Assembly (NCBI GenBank): GCA_039881045.1
Contig: JAYWVB010000074.1
Location: forward strand, 1 to 64,000
Direction: 5' to 3'
Source: Chaetomium olivaceum
Taxonomy: Eukaryota; Ascomycota; Sordariomycetes; Sordariales; Chaetomiaceae
Length of the DNA stretch: 64,000 nucleotides
The notes under the pieces are model-generated. The model made no database searches. It worked only from the letters and a program-made list of their open reading frames with translations, and was not told the DNA's origin. Of this stretch, positions 56,003 to 64,000 are shown one piece after another (position 1 is the stretch's first letter; each line of letters opens with the position of its first letter). The position numbers and the translations under genes were made by a program.

Positions 56003-57913
56003 GATAGGTAGGTAGATAGCGGAGGTATGATGTGTAAAATGGGGATACTGTTGTGCGGTTGCGTAGTAGCCTGTTGATTTATGATGCGTTCTGCAGAGTA
56101 GAAAACTGAAAATGGGTGCCGCTGCTTGCTACTCTTATATACACGGCCCATCGACTTCAAGTTAATCTGATGTGCCAGACTAAGCTCAGTATCTAGCGGT
56201 AAACCCTGGCACGGGTTGTGTTAATTCGGATAAGCTGAGCTCGGGCACCTTTGTTATCCTCCACGTGTCGATTAAACGTGCTCATAGTGGCCAAATATTA
56301 CTTTGTGAGGCGTATCTGTGAGTCTCACGATGCATGCTATGTGAAATAACGATGGCGTCAAAGATTCATGAAGCGCATATCATGCCAGCCCGATACCATT
56401 GTTAGTGACCGTTTCTATACTAGCGACTCATTTGATCCAAATCAATGACTGAAGTCTAAAGGAGTTGGTTGTGATGGGTACAGGTGATGAAATAATAGAG
56501 CACATTGCGCACATAACCTTTCCGCGAGACTCACCACGGCTTTGTTGTGGCCTTCTGGACCTTTTTCAGCGACAGCTCGCCAATTAAAGCCTACATAGTT
56601 ATAATTTGGCATAGAGACCCGGATTGTGTTTAGTCGGCGCAATCATCTGCGGGATAAGTCATGGTTCTCCCGCCTGGGGCTCCGACCAAACGCATTAGCC
56701 TGTTGCCGCACCGGATTGACAAACCCTTACCAATGTGCGAGGCATGGTTGACTCATGAACAGAAACTTTGAAGGTTTGACAGCGATATGAATTGCGCGTG
56801 AGCACTACGATGAGTGGTCTCGGATACCAACGATATGCTCCTCTTTGCCAACATGAACGGGCGGCAACGGCATCCCCTGTTGTTCTGTAATAATAAACGA
56901 CAAGCATCGCCACATTACGGTGAAACGAATGAAGGGAAGCTGGATTAAGCAAGCTACCGGGGCCAATGTGGCTCGGAACCCTGCATATAACGGTGGTGAT
57001 TCTCATGGGAAATAAACCTTGGGACATGGGATGATACACGATGAGTCTAGGTAGGGACCTACCGTGTACATGTAGAGAGTTAAAGTGGTAATAGGTGTGG
57101 TTCCATGTATTAGAACAGTTGAGAAATTTAGAAACATCGAAATAATCACAAACGCTTTGGACTCCTGTCCATCGTCGCGGCATACATTTTGGCAGCCCGG
57201 TTGGGACTCGCACGTTTTCCCCGCGCCAGCCCTGGGGCAGCCCGGAGAAGTGGGTCTCAAACGGCCGGCCCCACGCGTAACCCAGCTAGGTCGCATCGTG
57301 GCGGGTTTACATCGAAATTGTTAACACAACCTTGAACGCGCAGTTGTGGAAGGATTTTAACTTGATGGGGTCTAAGTCAATATCTACACGGTAATACACT
57401 TGAGAAAAGTTATGCAGCCGGAGTTGAGTTGTATATTACAATTCTAGGTTGATGATCTCCGATTCCCCAGGCCGGGATTCCTGGTGTCATTAGCCCCGAC
57501 CTGGGCCAGCACCGGGCATCACCCGAAACGGCCAACCCTCGAAACCGCCTCACCAATCCCAAGGGCGGTAGCACAAAAAGTCCGGGGTCATTATTGCACC
57601 TATCGTGATTACGGATCGGATTGTGTTGCTTTATCAGGCCCGCACCTCGGGCGTTTCAACAACCAGGCGCGCGTCCCCGCGACCGTTTAAAGGCTTGTTT
57701 CGGTGCACCGATAGACCACCAGAACCGTTCATATATCTCCATTGGGAATGTCTTGCCGCATGGTTGCTGAAAAAACACACATAAGATTGATATGATGTCC
57801 AACTCAAAGTCCATGATCTGAGTTCCAACACCATCCACCCATCATCAAACACCAGAAACAAGTTCAACAAAGATCAACTCCAAAGCAATCAAACTTGACC
57901 GTCAACCCTTAAA
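56003..57913. other. Intergenic region, no gene seen
   Basis: About 1.9 kb with short ORFs only. A TAGGTAGGTAG stretch at 56006-56016 adds to the dispersed palindrome family. Confidence 0.4.
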
Positions 57914-58230
57914 ATGAAGTACACTATTGCCCTCTTCTCTCTCCTCGCCGTCGCCTCCGCAGCTAGCCTACCCAACACAAACCCCGGCACGGGGGAGATC
58001 GTTGCCCGTCACGAAGGCCATGGCGGTGGCGGTGGCGGCATGCAGCATGGCAACAACGGCACTGAAGACAAATACGGTCTGGAAAGGAGAAAGCGGTGCC
58101 GCAGAAACTGCCCTTCCCACGTGAACAACAACACAACAACAAAAACACCACGTCCGATGCCACCGCACTCCTGAACTTGAATGTCGGCGCTCTGGTTGCG
58201 GGCGTGGCCGGTGCTATCTTCCTCTATTAG
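57914..58230 (+). CDS. Small secreted, probably GPI-anchored protein
   Basis: ATG 57914 gives a signal peptide (MKYTIALFSLLAVASAAS), a His/Gly-rich stretch (EGHGGGGGGMQHGN), a KR/Cys segment (RRKRCRRNCPSHVNNN) and then, after a one-base frame change in the A5 run 58141-58145, SDATALLNLNVGALVAGVAG and AIFLY before a stop at 58230. The end fits a GPI signal: small residues followed by a hydrophobic tail with no charged end. With one extra A the protein is about 105 residues. Function unknown; cell-surface location inferred. Confidence 0.6.
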
Positions 58231-59510
58231 AGGCCAGATTAATGCACAGTTATTTGGCCGCCCTCCGCAGTGAAGGACGAGGTTGGTAACAGGTGCTCAC
58301 TCCAACTGGAATTGGTTCAATTAGTATTGCTTGTGTTTTCTTTTCCTCTTGCTTTTTGTTTTAGCCGGATATGGGGGATAGGCTGGGCGGTTTGGTGGAG
58401 TTCATACGGCGGGCGACCTTAGCTTTCACATAGTCATAACTAGGAATGAGGATCCGCAGTTTATGATCATTCTGGTTCGAGTTCGACTCAACTTTGACGA
58501 TTGTCTCTAAACCTAGCACATGTGGAAATGCGCGCAAGCCTTTAGGGAGACGGATCGTCAACATCATCAGACCTCCCCAAACATGCTAGGCAGTGCTATT
58601 AACGCATCACGGTTTTTTCAGACGCTGCCAAGGGCGGCTTGTTGAAGGTTGGCTTCGAAGCCGGCTCCTCGTTCATCGAAGACTGAATCTCAGGGCCAAT
58701 ACCCATGGCACAGTTCACCTTGCAAAAACGAGTCCCTTGAAGAATTTTCTGTTTTTATGCGCGGTCTTCCGCCCTGGGCTTTTTTGACAGCTTTGGGGAT
58801 TCCCTTCTCGAATGGCCGCCCTTTTCCCCGGGGAGGAATGGAAGAACCATGCGTTAGCGTCAACCGAATTCAGTTTGGCTATGTTTCCTTCGGCTTCCCT
58901 GGCGTTCCTCTCCACGCCAAGAGAGCGAAATAACATGTTATTGCTTCTGAGGCCGCGGAACCCACGGCATCGTTGCTATTTTTCGCTTCTGGGAACCCTT
59001 GCCGATGGGGCTATTTCTTTCCGTTTTTCCCGGAAGGGACCACCGTGGTCCGTCTTGGGTGGAGTTTAGGAGCACTATCAAATCCTTCGCAATGCCGGCT
59101 ACGGGCGGAGAAATGCTATTCTCCACGGGCCTACCATACCATTCCACCCGCCGGTGGGTCAAAACACAACACGAGCTCGAATGGAGCAAATCCGCAGCCA
59201 CAACCAAAGTTTGGTTGAGCTCCCTTGTGGGATGTAAAGATTCACTAACAGGTAAGCGATATGATCCGCCAGACTAGCTGTTGGTGTGCAGCCATACGTG
59301 GCTCGAGCGGTGTAAAGTGTACCTGGTAGGATTGAACTTTAGTCTGACTCGGGTTACGGATCACCTTCCTAGTTGATCAACAGTGTTAGCATGACTTTGG
59401 ACTGTTGTAATTGTGTTACATTCGACATCCACTCTAGCCGACATCGACCATGACATGGACTTTATGTAATCACCATAGCCACGGAGCCGGACACGATTCA
59501 CGTACAGCCT
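58231..59510. other. Intergenic region, no gene seen
   Basis: Several overlapping short ORFs in 58590-59220 have no conserved motif; possibly a decayed sequence of unknown origin. Confidence 0.35.
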
Positions 59511-59513
59511 TAG

Positions 59514-59524
59514 CTATATATATC
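59514..59524 (+). promoter_or_regulatory. Likely TATA box of the cysteine-rich secreted protein gene
   Basis: CTATATATATC about 100 bp upstream of the ATG at 59621, a usual distance for a strongly expressed fungal gene. Confidence 0.4.
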
Positions 59525-59620
59525 CATGGCCAACCTACTCTCACCATTCTTTGCACTTGTTTCCCTCAAGCAAACCTCAAGTCACACTCCACCTTCAACA
59601 ACGAGAAAACAATCGTTAAG

Positions 59621-60318
59621 ATGGTCAAATTCACCCTCCCCTTTGTGGCTCTGGCCATGGCTGCCTCGGTGGCTGCTGCTCCAGCTCCTGTCGAAGCTTC
59701 CACTGCGGTTTCTGGCACCACCTTCTCCTTCGAGGCGTGGGTTGAGGACATCATCGCCCACCCCGACACCGCTCTGACGGTCGACGAGGCCATCGCCGCT
59801 GCTGAGGCGGCCGAGACTGTTGGCTCTGCCGGCGGCCTTACAAGAAGGGCCACTTGCTCGCCTAGCGGCTGGGCTCGTGCTAACGTATGTGCCCCCGCCT
59901 CCCCGTACCTTGGCTTCCCATGCCACCGAAGAAACGCAACTCTAACGTATTCATCGGTACAGGCTCGTGACGCTACTTCCTGCGTCAACGACCTTGCCCG
60001 CAAGGGTGGCAACGGCGTCAGCTGCGCCGTTCCCCAGGGCCAGCTCAGCATCCAGATGTGCCGTATTGGTAACGCCAAAATCATGGGTATCAAAAACGCC
60101 ACCCCCCGCCAGGCGGCCAACTGGTATGTCATGCCCATCTTCTCCCCGTGGGTTTCTCTGAGGGACGCCCTTACTGACGAGGCTTCTCTGACAGTAACGA
60201 TATCGCCCGCACGGTCGGAAAGGTCTTTGACCAGTGCTGGCGCGCCGATGACACTGTTGTGGGCAGCGCGTATTGCATCACTAACAACAAGATCAACGTT
60301 GGCGTTCTCGGCGCCTAA
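59621..60318 (+). CDS. Cysteine-rich secreted protein, 182 residues
   Basis: ATG 59621 opens a signal peptide (MVKFTLPFVALAMAASVAA) and a possible pro-segment rich in Ala/Glu ending at a KEX2-like LTRRA site. Exons 59621-59884, 59963-60123 and 60195-60318 join in phase through GTATGT introns of 78 and 71 nt. The mature domain has six regularly placed Cys (ATCSPSGW, DATSCVNDL, NGVSCAVPQ, SIQMCRIGN, AANCNDIAR, FDQCWRADD) and one near the end (SAYCITNN). The pattern resembles small secreted Cys-rich fungal proteins, some of which are effectors. I do not assign a family. A TATA box precedes it. Confidence 0.8.
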
Positions 60319-60734
60319 ATCCAAGATGGGTTTGATCAAACAATACAATGGAATACTTTTGTAAAGACCTGTTTTCAAACACAGCTACGTCGAACCGTGA
60401 CCGCGCTTGCAAACTGATCCCTATTATTTCATTTTTGAACCTTCGTAGATGAGCATTCCGTTTCCAGATGCGCTGGACGGAAGAAAGTCGGAACGCCACC
60501 ACCGGGACTGCGCTTCGTAAGCGAACGCGAACCCTTGATGCCATCCAATCAAGGATGCAGCCTGGGATGCCCGGCAGAGGCTCAGCATAGTTGCGAGGCG
60601 TTCTGAGCGAGTGCCGGGCTCAAATATGTGATTGATCCCTCGATACCGCCAATTTGGTGCCTGGACCTTTCAGCTCTTTTTCAGCCTTCGACCACCGTGC
60701 GGACTGCGCACTCTACCATCTTGCCTATGAAGAC
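60319..60734. other. Short intergenic region
   Basis: Nothing seen beyond the promoter region of the next gene. Confidence 0.35.
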
Positions 60735-62498
60735 ATGGACCCATTGAGTATTACGGCTGCAGTCGTGGGCCTGCTAACGGTCACAGGCAAAATTAACAGC
60801 TTGCTGGAAGGGTTGTCAGTGATCCGAAACTCGCCCGCGACTATCAAGGATGCACAAATTGAGGTGCGACACTCCGAAATAGCCCTGCGCTCTCTACAAC
60901 GGCTCCTCCACCGCCTCGATGCCGCCGCCACCCCTCGGCGGGGTATGATACAGGTCGACGAATTGCGTATCACGCTCGCTGATGCCATGTTGGCATTTTC
61001 GGCGTTTCAAAAGATGTTGGAGGTTCTAGCCATGCGCGCCAGGGTGCGCGCAGCGATTTCGTGGTCCAAGTATTCGAAACAGCTCGACGAGCACCTGGCA
61101 AGGATAGAGCGGTACAAGTTGTCCCTGACGCTTATGCTGAGCAATTTGCAGTGGTAAGATTCACCAGCGCCAATATTGCAATGGCATCGGCTGACTGGAT
61201 GTTTGTCTGTAGCGAATCCGACGTGGAGGCGTATCATAGCCAGGACAAGCTACAGATCTTAATGCAGAAGGTATTGGACGACAACATGGAGCTTAGACAA
61301 AGACTGTTCCAGTCTGAAGATTCGTTCGCTGCGCGGAGCATAGCCACACGACATCCCCATGATACAAATTCCACAATCCACAATCGAGAAGATGACAGCA
61401 ATGATAATGATGACTCCTCGACCATAAGGGAAGTTGGCCGCGGCAACACACTTCGCAACAAGTTCAACGTTTCCGGGGATAGGGCCACCCAATTCTCCTT
61501 TGAGAATATCCTTGAGCGGTCGCTAGTCTATCGTAAATCTGAGCAATATCAAGAATGTGACCGCTCCTTTGCCAGCACTGCGCAGCGCTCACACGCTTGG
61601 TCGGTATTTTCGGGCTACAGCTTGGCAGATATCTCCATCATGTCAGTCATTGCCATGCCCCTGACCACGCGGGACGTTTCGAATGGGAAATATTACTTGA
61701 TGGAAGCGCAGGGTGATGCTAGATTCTTGGGCATCGTCGAGGAGGAAGGGCTCTATGGAACGGTTAACGGTCCAAATCTGATAATACCAATGGACTCAAT
61801 CCCCTTGATGATGAGGACAACGGCACCCTGGTATCGGTACCGGTCGTGGCGAAGGAGATATCGAAAGATCCACCTAGCGATGAACTTCATGAGTTTCGAG
61901 ACCGGACAGACGAGTTGTTATACGACGAAATACTGCCTTGTAAGGGATGCGGTGAGGTGAGCAACGAATTAAAACCCTTTCAAAGACAGTCGTTAACGCA
62001 GGATTAGGTACAGTTAGTCGAAGAAGGCGAAGCATTCAAGCTAGGTGAGTCGCCTCACTTTCTCCCCGGTTATTGCGGTTATTAACCCGAAGCTTACACA
62101 CACTCACAGTCGGGAACTCTTGGTATGTCGATAGCTTTCGATGTATCACGACCAATGTATTCGTCCGCAGCGACGCGAGCCTATCATTCCTGGGAGATTA
62201 TCGGTCCCTGTTTTGTAATGACTGCAGCTATGGCTGCAGTGCCTGTGGCGACAAGATCGGGGATCTCGTTATGCTGACGGGAGACCAAACCTTATGTTCT
62301 TCCTGCTGCCGATGCCAGAACTGCAAGTGTAAGATTAGGAACTCTAGGCACGGGAGGAACATACACGGGATATTCTGCATGCCTTGTTGCGAGAGTCTAA
62401 TGGCAAGTTGTCGTGAAAAGGCGGGATCGCCTATCGAAGGAGACCAAATAGCAGCATGGGGAGACTCGGGCATCAAGATAGTATGGTCCTTCAATTGA
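60735..62498 (+). CDS. LIM-type zinc-binding protein with a STAND-like fungal N-terminal segment
   Basis: ATG 60735 begins MDPLSITAAVVGLLTVTGKI, the typical start of fungal STAND/NACHT-associated N-terminal domains, with helical heptads to 61153. Exons 61213-61956, 62008-62044 and 62110-62498 follow. The middle has a low-complexity acidic stretch and ADISIMSVIAMPL. The C-terminus carries LIM-like modules: CKGCGE, then EEGEAFKL, NSWYVDSFRC, LFCNDCSYGCSACGDKI, then CCRCQNCKCKI and GIFCMPCCESL. The first module has Ser in DSFRC and ITT where Cys pairs are usual, so one zinc site looks lost; the second is intact. A frame change in CCCC 61801-61804 separates the middle and C-terminal blocks; one extra C joins them. 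LIM modules bind proteins, so an adaptor role is likely. Confidence 0.7.
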
Positions 62499-62555
62499 CG
62501 ACATCTACGACCTCATGCAAAAGATAGCCGTGTTACCGAAAAGAAAGTGATTGGA

Positions 62556-63949
62556 TTATGGCCACAAGGACTCAAACATGAACAGCCAGTCCTCCCAGTA
62601 CTGCTCATAGTTCCCAATGAGCCAGCTCCGCGCCGCCGTCCCATCTCCACCGATTCTCCACGGCCGTGTATACAGTCCCTCGGCCTTGAGGTGTCGTTTC
62701 CCCGCCACGTTCATGCTAAAAGAACTGGGACTAACGCCAAGGAAATAATCACACTCCAACAACACAATGAAGTCAATGAGCGCCTGCTGGTCCCACGTAA
62801 GCGCCTCCAGCGCAGCCAGATCAGAAGCCTGGTCCTTCAGCAACTCATGCTTCGTAATGACGGCCATGCCGTAATGTTCTGCCGCCGCCGTGGTCAGCTT
62901 CCGCGCCTCGGTCTTGTTGCCCGTGGCGAGGTACGCGGCCTTGAAGTTCATGGCGCCGGCCTGCTTTAGGTAAGCGCCGCTCTGCTCGTCAAACTTGGGC
63001 CACCGGCTCAACGCATCACTCTCGGTCCGGAGGTGCAGGCCCGCAAAAGTGCCGTCGCCGCCGTGGTCGTCGGCGAACTTCCGCATGTAGTTGACGGCTC
63101 GGTATCCCAGGGCCAGGATGTCTTTCCGGAAGCGCAGCAAGCCACCGTAAGTGGCGACAAACTCTGGTCCGTCGCGGAAGACGGGCCAGTCCCACTGGAC
63201 ACCCCAGGTGAAACGGATGATGCGGGGGGTTTGAAAGGTTGGCGGGGGCAGCTGGAATTGCTCGGTTGTGTTCCTGATGAAGTCCCAGAACTGTTTGTCG
63301 AAGCGACCGGTGTGCTTGTTAAGCTCCCGCTTGTCGCAACCCCCCGCTTGCCGAAATTACGGGGCGTAATCTTATCTACTCTGTAAGGGTCCGGGGCATG
63401 TGGAATGTCGTCGGTTGAGTCGTAGAGGGTAATTTGGGGGCAGGCGGCGTTCAGGCTCCGACGGAAATGGTCCTCGTCAAAGAAGTAATCGAACCCCTGG
63501 TATTCGAGCATGATGTTTGAGAGGTCCTTCTCTGAGCGTGTTCTGATCTGCGGAAGCACAATGCCAGTTGCTCCCGCATCGATGGCGTAGCGGAAGCAAG
63601 TGAGGATGTAGTTGCGGATGTTGCCAATGCCGCCCGAGTTGTTGTCGCAGACAAACACAATTCCAGGTGTCCATGTGGTGCTCTCCTTGCACACTCGTTC
63701 CAGCGGCCAGCTGATAAATGGCGCGTCCGCCTTGGATAGGTCGACGCTCTGCCGTGCGGGCGGGCCAACAATTGGGTCCGCGGAGGATGATTCACCATAC
63801 AGACACATCTTGGGAAGTCGACATAACCAGATGGTGGCAAGACTGATCAGACAAACAGTGAGCAGCACACCACGCGGGCGAGCTAGGAAGCCCGGGCTGC
63901 TGCTAAGTCGCCTCCCCATGTTCCATCGATATGGCGTTACGGCCGGCAA
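62556..63949 (-). CDS. Fucosyltransferase-like type II membrane protein
   Basis: ATG 63949 (alternative 63919). A single transmembrane segment (VLLTVCLISLATIWL) near the N-terminus gives a type II topology. The lumenal part has SGGIGNIRNYILTCFRYAID, AGATGIVLPQIRTRSE, YFFDEDHFRRSLNAACPQI, then FAGLHLRTESDA, LTWDQQALIDFIVLLECDYF, LGVSPSSFSMNVAGKRHL and YEQYWEDWLFMFESLWP. The HLRTE and GVSPSSFS segments resemble the nucleotide-sugar region of O-fucosyltransferase-like proteins. The frame changes in a C6 run at 63340-63345; one extra base joins both halves to about 464 residues. Location would be Golgi or ER; donor and acceptor are unknown. Confidence 0.7.
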
Positions 63950-64000
63950 TTAGATGTTGTGACTGGTGCTGGGAAATCAAAGATCTCTGCGTTGTATCAG
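63950..64000. other. Window edge, promoter side of the fucosyltransferase-like gene
   Basis: Too short to interpret. Confidence 0.3.

Noticed and set aside
1..64000. CRISPR arrays, rRNA genes, bacterial operons
   Set aside because: None seen: no regularly spaced short repeats, no rRNA-like conserved blocks, and gene structure is clearly eukaryotic.

Overview
The window comes from a filamentous ascomycete, most likely a sordariomycete. Nearly every gene is broken by 50-80 nt introns with GTRNGT donors and CTAAC or CTGAC branch sites. The gene families are typical of Pezizomycotina: DUF1996, sedolisin, LysM, tyrosinase, class-C chitinase, luciferase-domain protein and CorA-like membrane proteins. 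There is no sign of operons or bacterial genes. All calls come from reading the sequence; no search was run.

Left part (1-14.4 kb). A minus-strand gene for a hydrolase-like plus ankyrin protein runs toward the left edge. A plus-strand fungal zinc-finger gene (about 5.05-14.4 kb) follows. It is split by a complete Ty3/gypsy chromovirus (7234-13452) whose two 266-bp LTRs look identical and which is flanked by a 5-bp TCGAC target duplication. The element carries gag, pol with two tandem C-terminal chromodomains, a polypurine tract, and a 12-nt LTR/PBS complementarity that suggests Tf1/sushi-type self-priming.

Middle part (15-38.8 kb). In order: a secreted DUF1996 protein, an O-methyltransferase, a trypsin-fold peptidase, a sedolisin, a gene that splices in frame into a caspase-like plus CorA-like membrane protein, a secreted papain-like protease with a lectin-like repeat tail, a flavin-reductase-like protein, a secreted FAD oxidoreductase, a decayed class-C chitinase and a damaged kinase-like gene.

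Right part (39-64 kb). In order: an intact Pogo/Fot1 DNA transposon with perfect 47-bp inverted repeats and TA duplications, a luciferase-domain protein, a three-LysM secreted protein, a VOC/PhnB protein, a secreted Cys-containing protein, a tRNA-Leu(UAG) with an intron, a tyrosinase, an alpha/beta hydrolase, two small genes, a Cys-rich secreted protein, a LIM protein with a STAND-type N-terminal segment, and a fucosyltransferase-like type II membrane protein.

Themes. Secreted and cell-wall-facing proteins are frequent (peptidases, chitinase, LysM, Cys-rich proteins). Several genes belong to families linked to fungal non-self recognition or regulated death: the SesB-like/ankyrin gene, the caspase-CorA gene and the STAND-type N-terminal gene. 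About a dozen otherwise well-preserved genes each carry one or more single-base frameshifts, mostly in short homopolymers. That looks more like uncorrected read errors than gene death and should be settled before any gene here is called a pseudogene.
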